Shown: one piece after another, positions 1 to 5,547 of the stretch
Position numbering within the stretch: position 1 is the stretch's first letter
Layout of the letters: each line of letters starts with the position of its first letter
From: Phil1 sp964600045
GTDB lineage: Bacteria; Bacillota; Clostridia; Christensenellales; CAG-138
DNA length: 5,547 nucleotides
NCBI GenBank assembly: GCA_964600045.1
Contig: CAZRHS010000075.1
Coordinates: 1 to 5,547 of the forward strand
Direction of reading: 5' to 3'
Position numbers and translations under genes: made by a program
Notes under the pieces: generated by a model
The model's database searches: none
The model's input: the letters and a program-made list of their open reading frames with translations, nothing else
What the model was told of the DNA's origin: nothing

Positions 1-272
1 TCATCCGCATCGACAAACCATATATACTCGCCTTCAGCCTCGGCTATGCCGCGGTTGCGGGCGGCGGAAACGCCTGCGTTTTGCTGATGAAGGCAGCGCA
101 CCTCGCCAAAGCTTGATGAGAGCGAATCGCAAAGCTCAGCCGTGCCGTCGGACGAGCCATCGTCTATAAGTATTATTTCGTAGTCCGTCAGGCCGCACCC
201 GCGCACGCTGGCAACGGTAGCCGCAAGCGTGGACACGCAATTGTAGCAGGGGATTATTACGGAAAAAGTCAT
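1..272 (-). CDS. Family 2 glycosyltransferase, N-terminal part, truncated by the window edge
   Basis: Only the first 90 codons and two bases are present; the gene continues beyond position 1. The translation opens MTFSVIIPCYN, the usual first beta strand of a GT-A, family 2 glycosyltransferase. It continues with a nucleotide-binding stretch YEIILIDDGSSDGT (about residues 31-44), the family signature NAGVSAARNRG (65-75) and GEYIWFVDAD (81-90), where the metal-binding acidic motif begins. The start is well supported: its ATG overlaps the stop of the upstream membrane protein gene as ATGA (269-272), and a strong GGGAGG ribosome site lies about seven bases upstream. The product would be a cytoplasmic enzyme moving a sugar from an activated donor to the growing lipid-linked repeat unit. 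Donor, acceptor and linkage cannot be told. Family assignment is secure; its role in the polysaccharide pathway is inferred from the operon. Confidence 0.93.
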   Translation of the reverse strand, partial: MTFSVIIPCYNCVSTLAATVASVRGCGLTDYEIILIDDGSSDGTAELCDSLSSSFGEVRCLHQQNAGVSAARNRGIAEAEGEYIWFVDAD

Positions 273-1372
273 TCCGTCACCTCCCAGCAGAAGCGGTAGT
301 TAAGATAGTTATCAACTTCGGAGTCTATTTGCTGATCAAGGTCGGTAGTGTAATAATAAAGCCCGGCGAGCAGCACAACGCAGGCGAGCGCCAGCGCCTT
401 TTGCCGGCGGTTAAGGGCGAAATGCCGGCTTTTACCTATAATCTCATCATATTCCGGATAGAACATCATGGGCATATAGATTATCATAAACTGGAAATAG
501 TAATCCGTAAGGCGGCTGAACACGTTATCAAAACCCGAGAACATCTGCAATATGGCGCTGACAACCATAAGGTTGAAAAGCTTTGAAAAATCCTTTCCCG
601 AAAAGCCGCGAAGAAGAACGCCCGCAACGCCCATAGCGGCTATCATCATGAATCTGCCGCCAAGACGATCGGCGGTAGCGAAGTCCGTTTCATCATAATA
701 AAAGCTGCTTAGCGTTGTAACAATCTGGTTGCGGAATACGAATATGAGTGCCGCCGCCACAATGTAAACTATAATTTTTTGCGTGTTCAATTTGCTCTTG
801 GCTATCCAGTACGCGGGCAGGAATATAAGCGCCGGCGTGTGCACGCAGCCCGCAAGCAGCGTCCATATAATGAACTTTCGTGGTTTTTCCTCCATTATGC
901 CCATAAACGCAAGCATCAGCAGCCCCATGGCAAGCGCCTGCTTTATTGCGCTGAAGCCGAACACATAGAAGCCGAAGCAATTCCAGAGCAGATAGCTAAG
1001 CCACGGCGCGGGAGAGTAGCGATATATCACAATCGCAACGGCAATTTCGATAACTATTGCGATGAATATAAGAAAAACCTGAAAATTCTCGTTGAAAAGG
1101 GTGGCAAAAAGCTTTTGCAGCCAGAAGAAGCCAAAGTTTCGCCCGCCCGCGAACACATCTTCGCTGAACCAACCGTAATCCGTTATGGTATAGTATCCCC
1201 AGGCGTACTTCCTCAAGTCCCCGGTAAGATACATATATCTGAAACCGCAGACAAACGCATGCAATACGGCCATCAATATGATATATGCTTTTTTCTTCCG
1301 GCCGTGCTGCGGCATGAACGCCGCGAAAAGCAGCACCGCCGCGACCATCAGGTAATAAACCTTTACGCCCAT
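269..1372 (-). CDS. EpsG family polytopic membrane protein, probable Wzy-type polysaccharide polymerase
   Basis: This 367-residue protein is strongly hydrophobic, with about ten or eleven likely membrane segments (roughly residues 4-20, 28-44, 97-117, 123-139, 143-160, 167-186, 198-214, 240-255, 264-282, 291-306 and 325-342). Several features recall the EpsG family: an arginine after the second segment followed by a soluble loop with GDLRKY (51-56), an IKQALAMGL helix (143-151), a conserved-looking histidine in CVHTPALIFLPAY (176-188), and SRLTDYYFQF (286-295). EpsG-like proteins in Gram-positive exopolysaccharide clusters are regarded as the equivalent of Wzy polymerases, which join exported repeat units on the outer face of the membrane. 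The ATG directly follows the TAA stop of the upstream glycosyltransferase gene, with a GGAG site seven bases before it. An O-antigen ligase-like or acyltransferase role is less likely. The family call is good; polymerase activity is inferred. Confidence 0.85.
   Translation of the reverse strand: MGVKVYYLMVAAVLLFAAFMPQHGRKKKAYIILMAVLHAFVCGFRYMYLTGDLRKYAWGYYTITDYGWFSEDVFAGGRNFGFFWLQKLFATLFNENFQVFLIFIAIVIEIAVAIVIYRYSPAPWLSYLLWNCFGFYVFGFSAIKQALAMGLLMLAFMGIMEEKPRKFIIWTLLAGCVHTPALIFLPAYWIAKSKLNTQKIIVYIVAAALIFVFRNQIVTTLSSFYYDETDFATADRLGGRFMMIAAMGVAGVLLRGFSGKDFSKLFNLMVVSAILQMFSGFDNVFSRLTDYYFQFMIIYMPMMFYPEYDEIIGKSRHFALNRRQKALALACVVLLAGLYYYTTDLDQQIDSEVDNYLNYRFCWEVTE
273..284 (-). promoter_or_regulatory. 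Strong ribosome binding site for the truncated family 2 glycosyltransferase gene
   Basis: On the minus strand GGGAGGTGACGGA precedes the ATG at 272. GGAGG ends seven bases before the start and lies inside the last codons of the EpsG-like gene, as expected for a coupled gene pair. Confidence 0.7.
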
Positions 1373-2494
1373 TTACCGTCTCCGCTTTGCCATAAGTTCA
1401 TTTTCAAAAAATTCTTCCGTATCCCGCGCAAGCTTTTCCCGCTTAAAGTCCGCGCCGCGCTTGGATGATGCCGCGGCATAGCGCGCCATAAGTCCGGGTT
1501 CGGTCAGCATACGCTTTACGCCCGTGTAAAAATCATCATCGTCGTTTTTTGTGATAAGGCCGTATTCGCTGTTTCCAAGCAGTTCACGCATGCCGGAGAC
1601 ATCGGTGGTTACGATAGGCTTACCCAGTATCAGCCCCTCCGTTATAAACGTGCTGAAGCCCTCAAACACGGATGAGCATATAAGCAGATCCGCCGCCCGC
1701 ATAAGGCAATACGGATTTTCCCTGAAGCCGAGAAGCTTAGCCGAGCTTTCAAGATTGTTCTCGCGTATATAGGCCTCCAGCATCGGCCTTTCCTCGCCCT
1801 CACCTATAATCCAAAGGTCATGTTCAAGCCCAATATCAATCAATTTTTTATGCGCCGCAAGGGCTCTGAGGAGTTTTTTTTGGGGGGTCAGCCTGCCCAC
1901 TATCGCCAGAGTCAGCCTCCGCTTTTCAATGCCCTCAGGCAGGCGTTCTGATGCCTTTTTTATAATTTCAGCATCGTCAATCGTGTTGTATACGGTTACG
2001 GCCTTTACCGTATCGCCGTAAAGCTCAACAAAGCTTTGCCGCACGTTTTCGCTCACGCAAACGGCATAATCATATTTAGAGTAATATTTCTTTGTGTCCG
2101 CGGCAAAAGCGTAAGGATCGCCTATGCGGTTCTTCAGATCGCAATGCACCCAGGCAAGCTTAAGCGCGCTTTTGTTGGTTGAGCCGGCCATAATCTTTGT
2201 GGCGCCGCATTCAAGGTACGCCGCCTCAATATCGTAATTATCCTTTATATATTTGGGGTACGTAAGCCCCGCCGCGGCCTCAAGGCGCATGACAATGTCA
2301 CTCGCGCGGCTCTTTTTGCCGTAGCAGTATTTATATTTTATCCCCGGGGCAAGGTACTTCTCCGCATCCTCGCGATAAAGCGTCTGCACCGTTATGTTAA
2401 ACCTTGTTTGGTCCATGGCGTTCACAAGGTTGCGCAGCACCTTCTCCGCTCCCCCGCCGGATAGAGATTCGATGAAGAAAAGAATGTTGGTCAT
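1373..2494 (-). CDS. Family 4 glycosyltransferase (GT-B fold)
   Basis: The 373-residue product has the normal length and layout of retaining GT4 enzymes. The N-terminal acceptor domain starts with ILFFIESLSGGGAEKVLRNL (about residues 4-23), containing the glycine-rich loop GGGAEK. The C-terminal donor domain begins at IVGRLTPQK (198-206) and carries GEGEER (231-236), LLGFRENPY (254-262) and the EX7E motif with E278 and E286 in EGFSTFITE, which binds the nucleotide sugar. The segment after PQK reads KLLRAL, where GT4 enzymes commonly have a GFDRLL-like sequence; it is encoded by an unusual homopolymer tract (1874-1887). The ATG overlaps the upstream stop as ATGA (2491-2494), with AGAGGA about ten bases upstream. 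No signal peptide is seen, so it is cytoplasmic or membrane-peripheral. It probably adds one sugar of the repeat unit; specificity is unknown. Confidence 0.94.
   Translation of the reverse strand: MTNILFFIESLSGGGAEKVLRNLVNAMDQTRFNITVQTLYREDAEKYLAPGIKYKYCYGKKSRASDIVMRLEAAAGLTYPKYIKDNYDIEAAYLECGATKIMAGSTNKSALKLAWVHCDLKNRIGDPYAFAADTKKYYSKYDYAVCVSENVRQSFVELYGDTVKAVTVYNTIDDAEIIKKASERLPEGIEKRRLTLAIVGRLTPQKKLLRALAAHKKLIDIGLEHDLWIIGEGEERPMLEAYIRENNLESSAKLLGFRENPYCLMRAADLLICSSVFEGFSTFITEGLILGKPIVTTDVSGMRELLGNSEYGLITKNDDDDFYTGVKRMLTEPGLMARYAAASSKRGADFKREKLARDTEEFFENELMAKRRR
1874..1887 (-). repeat. C6A8 homopolymer tract inside the second family 4 glycosyltransferase gene
   Basis: On the coding strand six C are followed directly by eight A (plus strand T8 at 1874-1881, then G6 at 1882-1887). 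In frame it encodes T-P-Q-K-K at the start of the donor-sugar domain. Loss or gain of one base would shift the frame before the EX7E motif. The present length is in frame. Confidence 0.85.
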
Positions 2495-3399
2495 ATATGC
2501 AAAGTCCTCTTAATTTTCCGTATAACCCGCTTAGAGAACGGAACAATATCGCTCACCTTCAGCAGCAGGCAGCGCAGGCCGTTCGGCATTGTATATAATA
2601 ATCCTGCCCCCCCGTAAAGTTTGTTCATTTTTATCACTTCATTACGATAAAACCAAAGCTGTGTGCGATAGTTGCTGAAATGAATAAGCCTTGCGGGATA
2701 GCTTTTGTCAGCCGATTGATGAAACACCGCATAAGGGACGGAAATATCCGCTTCAAGCTTTTTCATAGGCGGAGCGAAAACAAGTTCCCCATGCAAATCA
2801 AGCGGTTCAAAGCCGCATACCGCTATGCCCAAAGCAAGCACAGGCTCATCGGCAGGATCTTTGAAATTGTTAAAGCTGTAATCATGATAGTGCTTTGCGC
2901 AATGGTTTGCTATTTCAAATACCTTTTCACATTTTTCGGTATTGCGCATATAGTACACGCCGCCGTTAAAGTCCGGAATAAATGATATATCCTTTTGAAA
3001 TTCCTTCATGCCGGACGGATTGAACCACCCTCTGCCGCAGTTTAAGTCTCGCCACGCATAGCCAAACAGGGCAAAATCCCCGGCGTTTTTGAAAATGTCC
3101 CACCAGGCGTTCAGATTGCCGTAGGCCAAACTATCCGCATCAATGAATATGGTTTCATCATACGGCAGTTCTCTGAAAAGCTTCAATTTGTCGTTATAGC
3201 TGTTTGAAGCATCGGGAATCACAATAACGTTATCAAACTCTTTTGTATATTCGTTTTCCCTATCGGCAATTATCGCAAACGGAACAGGCTCATCCGCCGC
3301 AAGGCGATACGAGCGCAAAAGATTTCTTGCCAGCGCATAATACCGCTCATGCCCGGTGGCGATTGTTACAAAGCCTCTTTTGCCAAATGTCTGCTTCAT
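2491..3399 (-). CDS. GT8-like, GT-A-fold glycosyltransferase
   Basis: With the start chosen here the protein has 302 residues. An ATG at 3441 would add 14 residues, but those codons overlap the end of the previous gene and include the ribosome site itself (GGGGAGAG, just upstream of 3399). The 3399 start forms an ATGA overlap like others in this operon. The fold resembles glycogenin-type family 8 enzymes: GFVTIATGHERYYALARNLL near the N terminus (residues 9-28), lysines in YNDKLKLFRELPYDE (68-82), and a metal-binding DAD motif in IFIDADSLAYG (84-94, D87 and D89). FNGGVYYM (144-151), DEPVLAL (184-190) and LIHFSNY (238-244) follow, in the order expected of this group. The tail (about 281-302) is basic and could sit on the membrane. 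Similarity to GT8 is partial, so another nucleotide-sugar transferase family is possible. It probably adds a sugar to the repeat unit. Confidence 0.85.
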   Translation of the reverse strand: MKQTFGKRGFVTIATGHERYYALARNLLRSYRLAADEPVPFAIIADRENEYTKEFDNVIVIPDASNSYNDKLKLFRELPYDETIFIDADSLAYGNLNAWWDIFKNAGDFALFGYAWRDLNCGRGWFNPSGMKEFQKDISFIPDFNGGVYYMRNTEKCEKVFEIANHCAKHYHDYSFNNFKDPADEPVLALGIAVCGFEPLDLHGELVFAPPMKKLEADISVPYAVFHQSADKSYPARLIHFSNYRTQLWFYRNEVIKMNKLYGGAGLLYTMPNGLRCLLLKVSDIVPFSKRVIRKIKRTLHI

Positions 3400-4544
3400 G
3401 CCCTCTCCCCGCTCTTCATTGCCTGTTCGTATAACTCGCAAAGCCTATTTGCGAACACTCTTGAATCAAAGCCGTATTTTTCAACAGCGGATACAACCGC
3501 ACTTTTATCGGCGCGCCCCATATCAACGGCGCGTTCAACCGCATCCGCCCACTCTGCCGCGCTCTTTGCAAGTTGCAGCCATTGAACATAGCCTATATTA
3601 TAGTCAACCTCTCTTGAATATGTGTCCGCCGTAACGCACGGCAGCCCCGCCGCCTGCGCTTCTATCATTACAAGCGGCATACCCTCGTAAAGCGACGGCA
3701 ACAGAAACGCGGAGGATTTACGCATAAGCGTATCTATATCTTTTCTTACGCCAAGCAGCAGCATATAATCCTCTACGCCAAGCTGTTTTATTTTTTCCCG
3801 CACCCGTTCTTCGTACTCGCCGCCGTTATTTCCGGCGCAGAGTATGCGTATTTTCTTGTCCCTCCGCTTGAATTCATTTGCTATCTGCGCGGTAAAAAGC
3901 TGATTCTTCACGGCAGAAAAGCGCCCGACCTGAATAACGTTGGTCCATCCGTTGTCGCAAAACTCGCCGGATTCACGCTTATCATAGTTATCGATAAATT
4001 TAGCCGTATCAACCGAATTGAATATCAAATGATAGTTGGCATCGTGCAGCTTCTTCTCGCCGTAAAGGAATTTGCCCGCAAGCGTGGAGCAGGCGCAAAA
4101 GTCCGTGCCGTAGCGCAGAATCCATCGGCGCATTACGGAATTATAAACCCTGCGTACAATGCTTTTTCTGCCGCTGCCGTCATCATCCGACCAATTATGC
4201 GCGTGCACAAAGCGGTGCTTAACCCCGGCAAGCTTAGCGGTAAGCAAAACCATGCCGCTGTGAAAAAGCTCATGGGAATGGACAATGTCGTATTGTCCAT
4301 CCTTCATAATATTATAAAGTGCCTTGCATTGGCGATAAAAATGCCGCCCGTCCGTTGCGGGTATGCGAATGCATTTGCCGCCAAGGGATTCAATTTCGTC
4401 TTTATAAAACGGGTGTTCCATGGTGGTGGTAAAATCAATTTGGAACTTGCTTTTGTCCGCATTGCGCAGCAAGTGCATAAGCTGATTCTCAATCCCGCCA
4501 ACGTCCATGCTTCCTGTTATTATCAGTACCCTTATAGGGTTCAT
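3396..4544 (-). CDS. EpsF-like family 4 glycosyltransferase
   Basis: This 382-residue GT-B enzyme resembles the EpsF-like branch of GT4. The N-terminal domain has VLIITGSMDVGGIENQLMHL (about residues 6-25), DIVHSHELFHSG (86-97) and RFVHAHN (111-117), followed by DFCACSTLAGKFLYG (148-162), a pattern I recall from Bacillus EpsF. The donor domain starts at IQVGRFSAVKNQ (204-215) and contains the EX7E pair E287 and E295 in YEGMPLVMIEAQAAGLPCVTAD (286-307). The C-terminal helices end near residue 376. The ATG lies 22 bases after the upstream stop and has a strong AGAGGGGG ribosome site about eight bases before it. The stop overlaps the next gene as ATGA (3396-3399). Its likely role is adding a sugar, from the cytoplasmic face, to the lipid-linked exopolysaccharide unit. 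The sugar cannot be deduced. The GT4 assignment is firm; EpsF-likeness rests on remembered motifs. Confidence 0.94.
   Translation of the reverse strand: MNPIRVLIITGSMDVGGIENQLMHLLRNADKSKFQIDFTTTMEHPFYKDEIESLGGKCIRIPATDGRHFYRQCKALYNIMKDGQYDIVHSHELFHSGMVLLTAKLAGVKHRFVHAHNWSDDDGSGRKSIVRRVYNSVMRRWILRYGTDFCACSTLAGKFLYGEKKLHDANYHLIFNSVDTAKFIDNYDKRESGEFCDNGWTNVIQVGRFSAVKNQLFTAQIANEFKRRDKKIRILCAGNNGGEYEERVREKIKQLGVEDYMLLLGVRKDIDTLMRKSSAFLLPSLYEGMPLVMIEAQAAGLPCVTADTYSREVDYNIGYVQWLQLAKSAAEWADAVERAVDMGRADKSAVVSAVEKYGFDSRVFANRLCELYEQAMKSGERA
3400..3412 (-). promoter_or_regulatory. Ribosome binding site deciding the start of the GT8-like gene
   Basis: Read on the minus strand, GGGGAGAGGGC immediately precedes the ATG at 3399. 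The purine run matches the Shine-Dalgarno consensus at suitable spacing and supports this start over the one at 3441, which would translate the site as part of the protein. Confidence 0.75.
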
Positions 4545-4570
4545 GAGCTTTTCCCCCTCTTTATGTTCAT
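4541..4570 (-). other. Nine-codon mini-ORF bridging two glycosyltransferase genes
   Basis: The frame reads MNIKRGKSS followed by TGA. Its ATG (4570-4568) overlaps the TGA stop of the upstream family 2 glycosyltransferase gene, and its own TGA overlaps the ATG of the EpsF-like gene (4544-4541). AAGGGG lies just upstream but with short spacing (two bases before the ATG). The encoded AGAGGGGG inside it is the likely ribosome site of the next gene. It may be a coupling device, carrying ribosomes across the only gap in the operon, or a coincidence produced by purine-rich start regions. A functional peptide is not supported. Confidence 0.3.
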
Positions 4571-5547
4571 TTCCCCTTCACGCATATCAGCAAATCTATT
4601 ATAATGCTCAAGCCAAGGCGGACTGGCAGGGCTATTGCCGCGCACTTCCAGCCGACAGGCTTTACATTTTCCTGCCGATACAAAGAGCAAATTTCTCGTA
4701 TCTCCCGCCTGCGCTGCTTCGGGGAAATATCGAACTTAAGCAGTTCCTTGCAGCAGGAATACGCGCTGCGGTAGGTCATAAAGGAAAGCGCTTCCTCGTA
4801 GTGCCGCGCCGCCTCGGGCGAATGCTCAGCCGCGCGATATGCGGCATACATTCTGCGGTTGACTTCCATCAGCTGCTTGGTCAGATAAGGACGAGCTTTG
4901 CGGGAAAGGGAGTTTCCGTCGCTTATATCCACGTTGTAAAGCGCGCTCTCCACAGAGCTTATGGAGGCTATATGCATGGCATAAGAGAATATAAAAAGCT
5001 GATCCTCGCCTATTGCCAAATCATTTGCAAAACGGATATTGTGCTGCTCGATGATTTGTCTTTTGAACACCTTGCTCCAAAGCGAACTGAAGAGATACTG
5101 CCGCATGGCAGAAGAAACCCGCTCCGCAATGCCAAGCGCCGCATTTTCATAAAATTCGCCTGTATCACATTCTTTGGATATGCCGCCGAAGTTGCGGTAT
5201 CCAAACATCAAAAGGTCTGTCGCTTTATTCTTCAGCGCATCTGAAATCGATGCAAAGTAGTCTTGCGAAACAAAATCGTCGCTGTCGACAAACAGTATGT
5301 ATTCGCCCCGCGCCTCATCAAGCCCCAGATTGCGCGCGGACGATACCCCGCCGTTTTCCTTTTCAAAATAGCGTATGGCAGGATACCTGTCCGCATACTC
5401 GCGGCAAATGTCGCCGCTTGCATCGGCAGAACCGTCGTTTATAAGCAGCAGCTCATAATCCGAAAAAGGCTGATTTACTATGCTGTCAAGGCATCGGCGC
5501 AGGGTCGGCTGCGCATTGTATACGGGAACGATAAGGGAAAAGGTCAT
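4567..5547 (-). CDS. Family 2 glycosyltransferase
   Basis: The 326-residue product starts with MTFSLIVPVYNAQPTLRRCL, the canonical opening of a GT-A family 2 enzyme. It has LLLINDGSADAS (33-44), ENGGVSSARNLGL (64-76) and the DXD-type motif in YILFVDSDD (83-91, D88, D90 and D91). Further on come SLWSKVFKRQII (155-166) and AIGEDQLF (178-185); the latter supplies the ED pair commonly seen as the catalytic region of such enzymes. The last 20 or so residues (about 307-322) are hydrophobic and may anchor the protein to the membrane. Length is typical of exopolysaccharide GT2 enzymes of the EpsH/EpsJ kind. The ATG is the last codon of the window, so its ribosome site and any upstream extension cannot be seen, though the match to family N termini makes this start credible. 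It is the first gene of the visible operon; sugar specificity is unknown. Confidence 0.94.
   Translation of the reverse strand: MTFSLIVPVYNAQPTLRRCLDSIVNQPFSDYELLLINDGSADASGDICREYADRYPAIRYFEKENGGVSSARNLGLDEARGEYILFVDSDDFVSQDYFASISDALKNKATDLLMFGYRNFGGISKECDTGEFYENAALGIAERVSSAMRQYLFSSLWSKVFKRQIIEQHNIRFANDLAIGEDQLFIFSYAMHIASISSVESALYNVDISDGNSLSRKARPYLTKQLMEVNRRMYAAYRAAEHSPEAARHYEEALSFMTYRSAYSCCKELLKFDISPKQRRREIREICSLYRQENVKPVGWKCAAIALPVRLGLSIIIDLLICVKGK

Noticed and set aside
779..1468. Open frame of 229 codons on the plus strand
   Set aside because: It is antisense to the EpsG-like gene and crosses into the next gene; its composition, rich in Arg, His and Lys, is typical of a shadow of a membrane protein gene.
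4545..4566. Possible promoter or terminator in the only intergenic gap
   Set aside because: The gap is 22 bases, is filled by the ribosome site of the next gene, and shows no inverted repeat with a T-run and no room for a promoter.
4029..4604. Open frame of 191 codons on the plus strand
   Set aside because: It is antisense to the EpsF-like glycosyltransferase gene and spans its start; no family features are seen.
4507..5244. Long open frame (245 codons) on the plus strand
   Set aside because: It lies almost wholly antisense to the family 2 glycosyltransferase gene, which has complete family motifs. The predicted protein shows no recognisable domain and looks like the complement of a biased coding sequence.
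1..5547. CRISPR array, tRNA, insertion sequence or defence system
   Set aside because: Nothing of the kind is seen: no spaced direct repeats, no cloverleaf-like sequence, no transposase-like product, and coding sequence fills the window.

Overview
All genes in this window lie on the minus strand and are transcribed from position 5547 towards position 1. The window holds part of a surface polysaccharide (exopolysaccharide or capsule) biosynthesis operon: five intact genes and the 5' end of a sixth. No RNA gene, mobile element, CRISPR array, promoter or terminator is visible. The only noncoding gap is 22 bases (4545-4566), so there is no unexplained stretch of useful length. The EpsF-like and EpsG-like proteins, the purine-rich Shine-Dalgarno sites and the roughly even base composition suggest a Bacillota (clostridial) bacterium. 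That placement is inference; no phylogenetic marker gene is present.

In order of transcription the genes are: a family 2 glycosyltransferase (5547-4567), an EpsF-like family 4 glycosyltransferase (4544-3396), a GT8-like GT-A-fold transferase (3399-2491), a second family 4 glycosyltransferase (2494-1373), an EpsG/Wzy-like polytopic membrane protein (1372-269), and a second family 2 glycosyltransferase cut by the window edge (272-1). Three junctions are ATGA stop/start overlaps, one is TAA directly followed by ATG, and the 22-base gap contains a nine-codon frame joined by ATGA to both flanking genes. This points to one translationally coupled transcript.

Together the genes fit a Wzx/Wzy-type pathway. 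The five glycosyltransferases would add sugars one by one to a lipid-linked repeat unit on the cytoplasmic face, and the EpsG-like protein would polymerise exported units. The initiating phosphoglycosyltransferase, the flippase and the chain-length regulators are not here and would be expected in the flanks. No donor sugar or linkage can be assigned from sequence. I found no clear sign of a new kind of system; the most notable points are the coupling architecture, the mini-ORF and a C6A8 tract inside one glycosyltransferase gene.
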